A stretch of 64,000 nt of DNA from Frateuria_A sp051900415 (GTDB lineage Bacteria > Pseudomonadota > Gammaproteobacteria > Xanthomonadales > Rhodanobacteraceae): contig NZ_JBHZGL010000003.1 in assembly GCF_051900415.1 (NCBI RefSeq), positions 124,001 to 188,000 of the forward strand. Reading direction: 5' to 3'. Both the position numbers and the translations under genes were made by a program. The notes under the pieces are model-generated. The model was not told where the DNA came from. It made no database searches and was given only the letters and a program-made list of their open reading frames with translations. Each line of letters starts with the position of its first letter. The stretch's first letter is position 1. Shown here one piece after another: positions 51,006 through 59,848 of this stretch.

Positions 51006-51737
51006 TCAACCCGAGTCCCGCGGCGCGGCGACCTTTGCGGTGATCCACTTGCGTGCGATGGTCACCACCAGGTTGCGCGCCTCGTGGATCTCCATGGGTG
51101 CGTTTGGAGCGGCAAACTTGCGTGCGCCATGCCTGCGGTTGCCCCAGCCACCTTTGGGTTGTTGGCGGTGGCGCGAAAGGTCTTGATCGCCTGTGCATCC
51201 ACCCATCCAAGCGCAACCAGGCTGTCACGACCACCAAGGTCATGTTCGATTGCTTCGATGATCCGGCCCAAGTTGCTCCAGTCATCGAGCGGCCCTTGCA
51301 TGTACTTGAACACGTCTTCGACCACTGCCTCGCGCTGCACCAGCGCTCGCCAGGCCGAAGGTCCGGGGCCGCGACGAGTGGCCATTACGACGGCCTCGTC
51401 CTCGCCCAGCCTGATCGCAACGATCTCAGCGGAGAGCTTCAATCCGTCCTTGATCGAAGCAAAGTGCATTTTCGGCTTGGCCTGCTTGCTCCAGGCTGAC
51501 AGGGCCAAACGCGAGTGGCTGGCATCCGGTGAGGAAGAGCCGCACATAGCCATTGAGATAGTCGACCTCCTGCTGTGCGATGGCCCTGACCGCAGCGTGG
51601 TCATCAAGCTTCGCGAAGAGTGCTGGATCGAGTCGATACCGGCCGTCTGCAAGGACCAGGGGCACCTGCCCAGGGAAGCTCTGGTCCAGCTTCTGCAGGC
51701 CGTGTTGATCACCACTTAGCTCAACTATCCACGTCAT
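51006..51737 (-). pseudogene. Conserved-looking gene broken by two compensating frameshifts
   Basis: A single coding signal passes through three stretches: MTWIVELSGDQHGLQKLDQS from 51737 to about 51500; KPKMHFASIKDGLKLSAEIV to about 51150 in a second frame; and RHGARKFAAPNAPMEIHEAR to the stop at 51006, back in the first frame. Joined, it would be about 243 residues, soluble, with no known domain. The shifts may be real indels or assembly errors. It is divergent from the CoiA-like gene, 95 bases away. Confidence 0.65.
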
Positions 51738-51832
51738 GTGCCATCTCCATCCGTCCGGCAGGAAGCGCTTCCAGCTTTGTCGCAAGCCCTGAGAATGGTG
51801 CCGGGCACACTGGAGAAAAAGGAACCCGCGCC

Positions 51833-53317
51833 ATGGCTGCCCACCATTTCGAACCGGCCCACGACCGCACCCACGAGCACGTCCTGGATCGGGACGCGGG
51901 AACCTGGATCAGCTTGACCGACTACATGGGGGTTGGCGACTACGGATCGGTCATCGAAAAAAAGCGGGTGGCGCTCAAGCTCAAGCTGAACAGCGGGGAG
52001 CTGCGTTACGTATGCCCCAGATGCGAAGAGGCCATGACGTTGGCCTCCCATCCGATCACGCACAAGAGCGTCCAGCGCTTTTACTTCAAGCACCGTGACC
52101 GGAGCAGCCTTTGCACCGGGATACAAGGGCTGAGCGCGGCGGCGATCTGCGCGAGGAAGTTCGCCCACTGCAAGGAGGGTGAGGCCCACAAGCAGGTCAA
52201 AGCATGGCTGGTCGAGAGCATGCAGGCTGATCCGGCGTTCTCCGAAATCAACCAGGAGAAGCATTGGAAGGACGTCGCTGGAATACGCTGGCGCCAGCCC
52301 GATGTGCAGAGCCTGTGGCGCACTGAGCGCATTGCATTCGAAGCGCAGCTGTCGACAACCTTCCTCCACGTGATCACCGAGCGGATGCACTTCTACGAGC
52401 GCAATCAAGGGCGTCTGTTGTGGCTGTTCCGTGATCTTGAGCTCGAACACTTCAAGTTGTCCGAGGACGACATCTTCTACTCGAACAACCGGAACGGTTT
52501 CTGCGTCAACCGGGAGACCGTCGCCCTTTCGAGGGAGCACAGGCGCTTTGCCCTTGAGTGCGTGTGGTGCGAGCCCGTCGACCTGGGCGGCCACGCCGTC
52601 GACGAGGTCAGGCGGCAGACTGTGTTCTTCGACCAGTTGCACTTCGACGTAAGCGCCGACGGCGTCCCCAGGACCTACTTTTTCCACTACGACGCAGCCA
52701 TCGACGGTCTGCAGCGAAAGTGGAAGGACGCGTGTGAGATGGCCCAGCGGCTTGCCAAGCAGAAGCAATTGGCGCAGGCGGAGGCACGGGATCGGGCGCT
52801 CAGGGATGAACTGGAAGCATTGTTCGCGGCATTCCCGAAAGACCGGGACAAGAACAAGCGCCGTTGGCGGATACTCCGGGACAAATTCAAGCTCAGGGGC
52901 TTCCAGTTGCCGGATGAGATCTACCGCACGAGCGGACCCTTCTATCTGCTGATGGCGGCCTACTCGGCGAAACGCGGAGAAGTGGTCGCCTGCAATCTGG
53001 GCAACTTCATCTCGTTGGCAAACAGCCTGTACGACCGGCACAAGGAAGCGTTGTGGGCCTTCAGCGTGATGATGAAGCACTACCGTCGCGCCCCGCAGAT
53101 GCGCGCGTACGGTGACATGCAAAAGTGGCGGACGCGGCGGGACACCTACCAGCGGGCCTGGAAAAGCGGCGATCCGGCGTTTGCGCCGGATCGCCGCTTC
53201 GATGATCTGCTGGTGTTCCTGTTCCCCAAGGCAGGAGCAGATCTGCTGAGCGATCCGGCCGGTCTCGCGGTTGGGCAGCGTGACTTGTCCGGCACGGGCG
53301 CGTCTGCCCATCCATGA
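51833..53317 (+). CDS. CoiA-like nuclease-fold protein (DUF6035-like)
   Basis: A 494-residue soluble protein. An N-terminal zinc-knuckle is formed by Cys61/Cys64 (YVCPRCEE), His87 (YFKHRDRS) and Cys94. A restriction-endonuclease-like site follows: RQPDV with Asp157 and AFEAQ with Glu170/Gln172 in IAFEAQLSTTFLHVITER, the order seen in CoiA competence nucleases. The C-terminal 250 residues, with a coiled coil near 330-365 and an FLFPKAG end, are uncharacterised. CoiA proteins act in DNA uptake; stand-alone relatives in islands may act against or on mobile DNA. AGGA before ATG 51833 supports the start. Confidence 0.75.
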   Translation: MAAHHFEPAHDRTHEHVLDRDAGTWISLTDYMGVGDYGSVIEKKRVALKLKLNSGELRYVCPRCEEAMTLASHPITHKSVQRFYFKHRDRSSLCTGIQGLSAAAICARKFAHCKEGEAHKQVKAWLVESMQADPAFSEINQEKHWKDVAGIRWRQPDVQSLWRTERIAFEAQLSTTFLHVITERMHFYERNQGRLLWLFRDLELEHFKLSEDDIFYSNNRNGFCVNRETVALSREHRRFALECVWCEPVDLGGHAVDEVRRQTVFFDQLHFDVSADGVPRTYFFHYDAAIDGLQRKWKDACEMAQRLAKQKQLAQAEARDRALRDELEALFAAFPKDRDKNKRRWRILRDKFKLRGFQLPDEIYRTSGPFYLLMAAYSAKRGEVVACNLGNFISLANSLYDRHKEALWAFSVMMKHYRRAPQMRAYGDMQKWRTRRDTYQRAWKSGDPAFAPDRRFDDLLVFLFPKAGADLLSDPAGLAVGQRDLSGTGASAHP

Positions 53318-53327
53318 GGCTGCGCCC

Positions 53328-53771
53328 TCAGCTCGGCCCGTGGGTGGCGAAGTGCCTGATGCTTCCGTCAGCCGCGATCAACACGACGTCGTAACGCTGC
53401 GGCGTTCCCATCTCCATGCCGGGCGAGCCGATCGGCATGCCTGGCGCGGCCAGTCCTCGAGCGCGAGGACGGTTCGCAAGGAGCCGCTGGATATCCTCGA
53501 CCGGCACGTGGCCCTCGATTACGTAACCATCCACCGAAGCCGTATGACAGGAGGCCGCCTGTTTGGGCACACCCAGGCGCGCCTTCACGGTAGGCATGGC
53601 GGTATCTTCATGGACGATCGGGGCAAAGCCATGCGCCCGTAGGTATGCGACCCACGCTTCGCAGCAACCACAGGACGGGTCACGGTAGACATCGATCGTT
53701 TGCGCGGCGAACGCGGGAAGCGTGATGAGGCACCAGCCAAGCACGAGGCCACCCAACATGCGCTGGTTCAT
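53328..53771 (-). CDS. copG: DUF411 copper-binding protein CopG
   Basis: A 147-residue periplasmic protein: signal peptide (LGGLVLGWCLITLPAFA), DVYRDPSCGCCEAWVAYL with the CGCC metal/redox motif, then ASCHTASVDGYVIEGHVP with a further Cys-His. CopG proteins bind Cu(I) and may interchange it with Cu(II). The C-terminal Met-containing extension (AAPGMPIGSPGMEMG) is usual. It is last in the cop operon, overlapping the cytochrome gene by one base (TGATG). Confidence 0.88.
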   Translation of the reverse strand: MNQRMLGGLVLGWCLITLPAFAAQTIDVYRDPSCGCCEAWVAYLRAHGFAPIVHEDTAMPTVKARLGVPKQAASCHTASVDGYVIEGHVPVEDIQRLLANRPRARGLAAPGMPIGSPGMEMGTPQRYDVVLIAADGSIRHFATHGPS

Positions 53772-54868
53772 CACTGGGGCGCCTCCTCGGATTGCCACTG
53801 CACTGACGTGATCTTCCAGGCCGATCCAAATTTCCTGAGCGTGAGCTTTTCCTTGCTACGCAGCGTGACCGGCTTGCTTTGGCGGCGGGTGACGATGCGC
53901 TGTTCACTGCCGACCATGGCGGTATCGCCCATGGACTTGGAGCCCATCCACACCGGGGTCACAGTGGCGCTTTTCAGGAACGCGAGATCCTCGCCCAGGT
54001 GATGGGCGGCGTAGTCTTCGCGCGTTTGCGTTTGCCCGTCTTCGCTGACCGTCGCCTCCGGCGCCAGCATGGCGAGCGCTATCGTGCGGTCGCCATGCTG
54101 CAGGGCGCCGTGGAAGGCCTGGGCTGCCGCTTCGGCATCCGGCGCGGCGCGTGGGGTAAGGCCGTCGAACGCCAGCGGCATCCCGTCGCTTGCCTGCGCG
54201 GCATGGTCATGGTCCCTGTCGTCGGCATCCGCGTGCGTGTTCTGCAGCGCGGTGCCGTCGGCCATGCTGCCGGCCCCGCCCTGGTGATGCGCCTCGGCTT
54301 CCGCTCCATGATGGTGGCCACTTTCTTCGCCACCCATGTCCATGTCCTCATCCGGCGGTGCCTTGGCGACCATGTCCCGGTACTGCTGCGGCGTCAGGTC
54401 CGGCAGCTTTTGGAGGAAAGCGACCATGCTCCAGATCGTCGGGTCGTCATGGCTGATGCCCCAGGCCGGCATGGCGCTCATCTTTACGCCGTGCTTGATG
54501 ACCCAGAAGGCGTCCTTGGGATCGACCCGCACCTGCGAGAGGTTGGGCGGCTGCGGGTAAAGGCCGGGACGAATTTCGGAATCGCTCATGCCGGGTTTGA
54601 GGTGACAATCGGTGCACATCGCCGCGTACTGGCCAGCGCCCTTGAGGATCAGCTGCGGGTCCTCCAGGTTTGGCACGGTGACGCCTTCCGAGCGTGCATG
54701 GATCGAGCGCTCGCGCAGTGTCTGCATGATCGCGTAGACCGGCTTGGTGTGGTGGTCGTCGGCGGCGATGTTGTAGACGCCCGAGTAGACGAAAACCGCA
54801 CCGCCGGCGATCAGGATGGCGAGCAGCACCACGATCGCGATGCTGTAGTGCTTGACGTGTTGTTTCAT
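53771..54868 (-). CDS. Cytochrome c fused to an NTF2/SnoaL-like domain
   Basis: A 365-residue membrane-anchored periplasmic protein. The N-terminal helix (SIAIVVLLAILIAGGAVFVY) is followed by a cytochrome c domain with one haem motif (CTDCH, about residue 88) and a Met ligand in KMSAMPAWG. A His/Asp/Met-rich linker (GGEESGHHHGAEAEAHHQ) leads to a C-terminal DUF4440/NTF2-like domain (about 240-365). Such a protein may carry electrons for copper oxidation by CopA, with the linker holding copper. It follows copB by 12 bases and overlaps copG. Confidence 0.75.
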   Translation of the reverse strand: MKQHVKHYSIAIVVLLAILIAGGAVFVYSGVYNIAADDHHTKPVYAIMQTLRERSIHARSEGVTVPNLEDPQLILKGAGQYAAMCTDCHLKPGMSDSEIRPGLYPQPPNLSQVRVDPKDAFWVIKHGVKMSAMPAWGISHDDPTIWSMVAFLQKLPDLTPQQYRDMVAKAPPDEDMDMGGEESGHHHGAEAEAHHQGGAGSMADGTALQNTHADADDRDHDHAAQASDGMPLAFDGLTPRAAPDAEAAAQAFHGALQHGDRTIALAMLAPEATVSEDGQTQTREDYAAHHLGEDLAFLKSATVTPVWMGSKSMGDTAMVGSEQRIVTRRQSKPVTLRSKEKLTLRKFGSAWKITSVQWQSEEAPQ

Positions 54869-54880
54869 GGTCGACCCCAA

Positions 54881-56011
54881 TCAGAACCAGATGCGTACGC
54901 CGGCCACCCATTGCCGGTTGAATCGACCCTGTCCCGCATTGCGGGCAAAGTCGGCTGTGCCACCCCACCGTCGTGTCCAGACCACGCCGACATACGGCGC
55001 GAACTGTCGATGGAACTCGTAGCGCAAGCGTAAGCCCAGGGAAGTGTCGGACAACCCGCTGCCCAGTCGCCGCGCGCGGTCGGAGCTGCCGTAGGCGTTC
55101 GCCTCGAACTCCGGCTGCAGGATCAACCGCTGGGTGAAAAGCAGTTCGTACTCGGCACGGAAGCGGGCGGCGGTGCGACCGGAAGGTCCGACATAGCCGG
55201 TAGCCTCCAACTCGAACCAATAAGGGGCCAGGCCCTGGATGCCGAAGGCTGCCCACTGCCGATGGGGGCCTTCGCCGCCATCGGCGCGCACGCCAAGCTG
55301 GGTGCTCCAGAAGGTGGCAACCGTGTGGTTCCAAAGTGCTTCGAGGCTGGCATCCTGCAGCGTGTCGCCACTGCGTTCCCCCTCAGAGCGCAGCCAGAGC
55401 TTGTCGTAGTCGTTGCCGTAGTAGCCTTCGATGTCCCATTGCTGGCCGTTGCCGTCCTTGGCATGGTAGGCCTCAAGCTGGTCGATCAGTAGCTTGCTGA
55501 AACTGGCGTTGTCATCCATCGCCGTATGCATGCCCGCATGAGGACCATACCCGACACCGGCGGAGTAGTCCGGGTCACGGGCATCGGGTGGCGGGCTGCC
55601 GCCCTGCATCGGGCCCATCGTCATGGCCTGCATGGAGCCGTGATCCATGTTTTGTATCGAACCATGATTCATGGCTTGCATCGACCCGTGGTCCATGCCT
55701 GACATCGAGCCGTGACCCATGCTCTGCATGGACCCGTGGTCCATCCCGTGCGTGCCGTGCATTGTCCCGTCTGGGGTTGGGCTCGCCATCGTGGCAGGAG
55801 ATTCCGATGGTGGAACGGTCGCCGCAGGAGCAGGCATCGCCGTGCTAGGCATGCTGCCCATATCCATGCCGGTCATGGAACCCATGCTGGCAGGCGACCC
55901 GCTGCTCGCCGGTGCCGGGGCATCCTGGGCCGGTGCGATCAATGCCATCCAGGGGCCGAGCACAATGACCAGTGCCAAGTGCTTGAGGGAAAGGGAAGGG
56001 CGCCGGCTCAT
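54881..56011 (-). CDS. copB: Outer-membrane copper resistance protein CopB
   Basis: A 376-residue protein: signal peptide (LALVIVLGPWMALIAPAQ), then a Met/His-rich segment with five 8-residue MDHGSMQx repeats (residues 90-129), and a C-terminal beta-barrel domain (about 170-376) with WDIEGYYGNDYDKLWLRSEG and a terminal aromatic residue (RIWF). It is thought to bind copper and help sequester or export it at the outer membrane. Its ATG overlaps the copA stop by four bases. Confidence 0.93.
   Translation of the reverse strand: MSRRPSLSLKHLALVIVLGPWMALIAPAQDAPAPASSGSPASMGSMTGMDMGSMPSTAMPAPAATVPPSESPATMASPTPDGTMHGTHGMDHGSMQSMGHGSMSGMDHGSMQAMNHGSIQNMDHGSMQAMTMGPMQGGSPPPDARDPDYSAGVGYGPHAGMHTAMDDNASFSKLLIDQLEAYHAKDGNGQQWDIEGYYGNDYDKLWLRSEGERSGDTLQDASLEALWNHTVATFWSTQLGVRADGGEGPHRQWAAFGIQGLAPYWFELEATGYVGPSGRTAARFRAEYELLFTQRLILQPEFEANAYGSSDRARRLGSGLSDTSLGLRLRYEFHRQFAPYVGVVWTRRWGGTADFARNAGQGRFNRQWVAGVRIWF
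55625..55744 (-). repeat. Five in-frame 24-base repeats in copB
   Basis: Five tandem units of 24 bases each encode MDHGSMQS, MGHGSMSG, MDHGSMQA, MNHGSIQN and MDHGSMQA. Each supplies Met and His for copper. Unit number is likely to vary by slippage. Confidence 0.85.
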
Positions 56012-57813
56012 GACACCACCACCTCGCGGAACATGCCCGCTTCCATGTGGTAGAGCAGGTGGCAGTGGTAGGCCCAACGACCGGGGTTGTCCGCACTCAC
56101 GCGGTAGGTGATGCGCTGGGCCGGCTGCACGTTGATGGTGTGTTTGCGCGCCAGGAACTGGCCGTTTGGGTCTTCCAGTTCGCTGAACATGCCGTGCAGA
56201 TGGATCGGGTGATTCATCATCGTGTCGTTGACCAGCACGATGCGCAGCCGCTCGCCGAAGTTGAAGTGCACCGGCTTGGCCTCGGAGAACTTCTGTCCGT
56301 CGAAGGACCACATGAAACGCTCCATGTTGCCGGTCAGGTGCAACTCAATCTCGCGTTCGGGTTCGCGCGACTCGATGGGACCGTCGAGTGAGTGCAGATC
56401 GGCGTAGGTAAGCACGCGTCGGCCGTTGTCGCGCAGACCAATGCCCGGATCGTCGAGGTTGGTCCGCGGCATGTCGACATGCATGTCCACACCCGGACCG
56501 TATTCGGTACGCGCGTGGTGGACCATGGGCATGCCACCGGGCGTCAGGTTCTGCATGCCGGGCATCTGCATGCCGGGCATCGAGCCATGCTCCATGCCCT
56601 GCATGCCAGCCATGTCCATGCCGGACGTTCCACCCTGGTTGGCTCCATGGCCCATGCCGCCCATCGGCATCGCGCCCATCATGTCCTTCATGCTGAGCCA
56701 GACGCGTGGGTCCATCGTCGGAACTGCGGCCTCCATGCCTGGCCGCGGCGCCAGCGTGCCGCGGGCGTAACCGGTGCGGTCGATCGACTGGGCGAACACC
56801 GTGTAGGCGCGATTGTCCTGCGGCTCGACGATGACGTCGTAGGTTTCGGCGACCGAGATGCGGAACTCATCCACCGGCACTGGCGCCACATCCTGGCCGT
56901 CGGCCGAGATCACCGTCATCTTCAGGCCGGGAATGCGTACATCGAACAGGGTAGAGGCCGAACCGTTGATGAAGCGCAGGCGGACTTTTTCGCCCGGCTT
57001 GAACAGGCCCGTCCAGTTGCCCGCCGGCGCGGCGCCGTTCATCAGGTAGGTATAGGTAGAACCGCCCACGTCGGAGAGGTCGGTAGGGTTCATCCGCATC
57101 TCGTTCCACATCTTGCGCATCGCCAGTGCCTGGCTGAGGCCCTGCTCGCGCACGTCGCGGACGAAGTCCGGTGCCGTGGGCTGGTGGAAGTTGAAGTAGT
57201 CGCTCTGCTTCTTGAGCTTGGCGTAGATGCGCTCGGGATCCTCATCGGTCCAGTCGTTGAGCATCACCACGTAGTCGCGATCGGTGGGGTAGCGCTCACG
57301 GCCGGCCGGCTCGATCACCAGCGGACCAAACACGCCCGTCTGCTCCTGGAAGCGCGAGTGCGAGTGGTACCAGTAGGTGCCCGACTGACGCACCTCGAAG
57401 CGGTAGACGAACGTCTCGCCGGGCGCAATTCCATCGAAGGCGATGCCGGGCACGCCGTCCATCTGGAACGGCAGCAGGATGCCGTGCCAGTGGATCGAGG
57501 TGGGCACGCGCAGGCGGTTGCTCACGCGCAAGGTCACGCTGATGCCTTCCTTCCAGCGCAGGATCGGACCGGGCAGGCTGCCGTTGACGGTGGTGGCGGG
57601 GCGCACCACGCCCGTGTAGTTGACCGGGACTTCGGCGATATCGAGATGGAAATCGGTGCCGCTGAGTACGGGAAGCTGGCCGGGGTGGGCCGGCTGCCCC
57701 CAGGCGTTCCCTGGGCGCAGCAGACCCAGGCCTGCGGCTGCACTGCCCAAGGCCACGCCCTGCACGAAACGTCGTCGCGACAGATCCGCGGGAGATGGGG
57801 GAAACAGCTTCAT
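56008..57813 (-). CDS. copA: Multicopper oxidase, copper resistance protein CopA
   Basis: A 601-residue periplasmic oxidase exported folded: the Tat motif SRRRFVQG lies at residues 12-19. Cupredoxin domains show the copper ligands in order: SIHWHG, YWYHSHS, HPIHLHG and the T1/T3 site YHCHLLYHMEAGM. A Met-rich region (GGMGHGANQG, MDMAGMQGMEHGSMPGMQMP) near 375-420 is typical of CopA. It oxidises Cu(I) to the less toxic Cu(II). ATG 57813 is preferred to the in-frame ATG 57846, since the Tat signal follows it directly. Confidence 0.95.
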   Translation of the reverse strand: MKLFPPSPADLSRRRFVQGVALGSAAAGLGLLRPGNAWGQPAHPGQLPVLSGTDFHLDIAEVPVNYTGVVRPATTVNGSLPGPILRWKEGISVTLRVSNRLRVPTSIHWHGILLPFQMDGVPGIAFDGIAPGETFVYRFEVRQSGTYWYHSHSRFQEQTGVFGPLVIEPAGRERYPTDRDYVVMLNDWTDEDPERIYAKLKKQSDYFNFHQPTAPDFVRDVREQGLSQALAMRKMWNEMRMNPTDLSDVGGSTYTYLMNGAAPAGNWTGLFKPGEKVRLRFINGSASTLFDVRIPGLKMTVISADGQDVAPVPVDEFRISVAETYDVIVEPQDNRAYTVFAQSIDRTGYARGTLAPRPGMEAAVPTMDPRVWLSMKDMMGAMPMGGMGHGANQGGTSGMDMAGMQGMEHGSMPGMQMPGMQNLTPGGMPMVHHARTEYGPGVDMHVDMPRTNLDDPGIGLRDNGRRVLTYADLHSLDGPIESREPEREIELHLTGNMERFMWSFDGQKFSEAKPVHFNFGERLRIVLVNDTMMNHPIHLHGMFSELEDPNGQFLARKHTINVQPAQRITYRVSADNPGRWAYHCHLLYHMEAGMFREVVVS

Positions 57814-57908
57814 GGAGACTCTCCAAAGATGCGTGGGCATCGCCATGCGACGCCGACCGCGACAGCGAGCGAAGTGCCCGCTATCGCCAGGAAATCAAAC
57901 GAGGAGAG

Positions 57909-58313
57909 TCAGACGGACGGAGGCCGCAAAGGCGGTGCGGCAGGGAGCGTAGGAGCATGGATGCGCGTCGGATGCCCATAGCCTGCGCTTACCGCCGATG
58001 CGGTGAGCAGACTGGCTGGCATCGGCGCCAAGGCGCTGGCGCACATGCCGACACAACCGCAGACGTGGGCGGTGGCATGCCCGCAGCAGCCATCGTGCTG
58101 CTCGCAGCAATCGTGTGAAGGCACGTGGCTCAAACCGTGATGATGCAAGGGTTCACCGACCGCCGCGGTCGCTTCATGCACGGAATGCGCATACGCGCTC
58201 CCCATGCCCAGCGGCGCGGCGGCCAGCGAGGTGACGACCAACATCAGCCATGCCAGCAGGCCCATGGCGAACAGGCCACGGGAGCGGGCAAAGGGGCGAA
58301 GCGAGGCGGTCAT
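57909..58313 (-). CDS. copL: CopL-like small metal-binding protein upstream of copA
   Basis: 134 residues: a signal/membrane segment (MGLLAWLMLVVTSLAAAPLG), then a dense Cys/His cluster (HDCCEQHDGCCGHATAHVCG, CVGMC) and a Pro-rich C-terminus ending PLRPPSV. In Xanthomonas, copL lies just before copAB and is needed for copper induction of them. It precedes copA by 95 bases. It is the richest in Cys of the three similar proteins here. Confidence 0.75.
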   Translation of the reverse strand: MTASLRPFARSRGLFAMGLLAWLMLVVTSLAAAPLGMGSAYAHSVHEATAAVGEPLHHHGLSHVPSHDCCEQHDGCCGHATAHVCGCVGMCASALAPMPASLLTASAVSAGYGHPTRIHAPTLPAAPPLRPPSV

Positions 58314-58374
58314 GGCCTGGAGCGTACCCGCCGGACCTGCCTCCTCTCAACCCTGGAGGAAGGTCCATGAGGGC

Positions 58375-58719
58375 CTAGGGCTTGCTGTAACCCATGTGCA
58401 GGGTGATCTTGTCGCCGGCCTTGAGGTTCGCCACGGCCGACGCCGGGAAGTGCACCTTGAGCATCATGCCTTCGGCGTTGACGTCCACCACGCCCGTCTG
58501 CTTGTCCACCGAGCCGACGGTAGCCGGCATGGCATGCATGCCCATCATGTTCTTGTGCATGCCACTCATGTCGCGGCCGCTGTGCGTGGCGCCCATGGTA
58601 TCGCTGGCGTGGGCACTGTCGGTTGGCGTGGTGTCTTGTGCGAGGGCCACGCCACTTCCCGCCAGCACGAAGAGTGCGGCACCGAGTACGGTTGCGAACG
58701 GTTTGCGTGCGATCTGCAT
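58375..58719 (-). CDS. Secreted copper-binding protein (CusF-like)
   Basis: A 114-residue protein with signal peptide (TVLGAALFVLAGSGVALAQ), a Met/His-rich stretch (GMHKNMMGMHAMPA) and a short beta-domain ending KAGDKITLHMGYSKP that resembles the OB-fold of CusF. The Trp-Met site is absent, so it is not a standard CusF. It is 61 bases upstream of copL on the same strand and probably leads the cop operon. ATG 58719 is chosen because the signal peptide follows it. Confidence 0.65.
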   Translation of the reverse strand: MQIARKPFATVLGAALFVLAGSGVALAQDTTPTDSAHASDTMGATHSGRDMSGMHKNMMGMHAMPATVGSVDKQTGVVDVNAEGMMLKVHFPASAVANLKAGDKITLHMGYSKP

Positions 58720-58960
58720 GGCTGCCTCCGGTGTAGAGAATGGCGCGAGCCTGCGCTTCATGCTGTGTAGACGGTTTGAAATGTCGCGGCGGAGGCCGCT
58801 TGCGCCACGAGCGGGAGCCGCAAGAACGGCGTTGGATTGGTAAATCCCACCGGCGATTCCTCTCTTGGAACCTCTTCTGCCCACCCCATGCGCCCTCACG
58901 CTACTCGCACGGCCTGGCTGATTATGGTTGGAGATTCATTCGATCTGCGAGAAGCCACCG

Positions 58961-59416
58961 ATGAAAGGGAGCTACGGAAGATTTGCAGCCATGGTCGCTG
59001 TGTCGACGGTGGCGATGTTCATCCTTATGTACTTCGACATTGTCGAACTCGACCATGCGTACTGGAGTCAGACCATGGCATGGATGGCAGTGGTGATGGG
59101 CGCCACCATGGCGCTGATCATGTTGGCTTTCATGCTCGGCATGTACACAAACCGCGCGGCTAACCTGGTGATCGCCATCATCGCGGTCGTGGTGTTCGCT
59201 GGCGCGCTGTACCTGGTCCGCAGCCAGGCCACCGTGGGTGACGTGTCGTATATGAAGGCGATGATTCCGCATCACTCGATCGCGATCATGACCAGCGAGC
59301 GCGCCCACATTTCCGATCCGCGCGTGCGCAAGCTGGCGGACGAGATCATTGCCTCGCAACGCCGCGAGATTGGCGAGATGAAGGCGCTGATCAAAGAACT
59401 GGACCACGCCAAGTAA
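58961..59416 (+). CDS. DUF305 family membrane protein
   Basis: A 151-residue protein with three N-terminal membrane helices (FAAMVAVSTVAMFILMYFDI first) and a C-terminal DUF305 helical domain: DVSYMKAMIPHHSIAIMTSE, with the conserved MIPHH, and later ADEIIASQRREIGEM. DUF305 proteins belong to the ferritin-like helical group and are often coded beside copper genes. It is divergent from the cop operon, so both may share control in the 241 bases between. ATG 58961 is taken over the ATG at 58928. Confidence 0.88.
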   Translation: MKGSYGRFAAMVAVSTVAMFILMYFDIVELDHAYWSQTMAWMAVVMGATMALIMLAFMLGMYTNRAANLVIAIIAVVVFAGALYLVRSQATVGDVSYMKAMIPHHSIAIMTSERAHISDPRVRKLADEIIASQRREIGEMKALIKELDHAK

Positions 59417-59790
59417 CTATAGGCTATTCCTATGCTGAAGCTCGCAGGAAGTGAAGTAGAGATCGGTCCTGGTGAGCGCGAATTGGGTCGCGACCGGTGA
59501 CGCGTGCGCTCGAAAGTAGAGTTTGCGCTTGGATATGGTCAGTGCTCGATGCATGTTTTCGAAGCCAAAAAAATTTCAGACACATATCACACGAAAGAGA
59601 CCGGGAAGTGCTGGTCTCGCGTGCGGCGCATCCGCTCTGATGCGCTCGTCTGGGAAGAATGATGATCCCGCAAAAAACTGACGCGCTCACCTGCGTTCTC
59701 GTCGTGACGGCTGCCTTGCTGCTGGGCTTTGTCCGCTGCAACGGTTGCCTGACAAAGACACCCTGATCCAACCACCAAAGGCAGATGCGC
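59417..59790. other. Gene-free junction between metal genes and ICE module
   Basis: No credible gene is seen in these 374 bases. The frames on the minus strand (59430-59793) have no known features. The local base composition is lower in GC (for example around 59560-59590), which suits a junction between cassettes. Confidence 0.5.
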
Positions 59791-59817
59791 CAAAGGCCCG
59801 GGCTAACCGGGCCTTTG
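59791..59817 (+). promoter_or_regulatory. Strong hairpin in the DUF932 leader
   Basis: CAAAGGCCCGG and CCGGGCCTTTG form a perfect 11-base stem around a five-base loop, 31 bases before the DUF932 start. A weak T run (GGCGTTTCT) follows. It may be a terminator/attenuator or a processing site. A similar stem precedes the YqaJ gene. Confidence 0.65.
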
Positions 59818-59848
59818 GCGTTTCTATGCCCTCAAAGGAGGCAAAAAC

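Noticed and set aside
51734..53311. Open frame of 525 codons on the minus strand
   Set aside because: Looks less His/Arg-rich than other shadows, but the opposite strand has zinc-knuckle and nuclease motifs and a ribosome site.
55625..55744. Tandem repeats considered as a CRISPR array
   Set aside because: The units are contiguous, 24 bases, without spacers, and encode an in-frame Met/His peptide.
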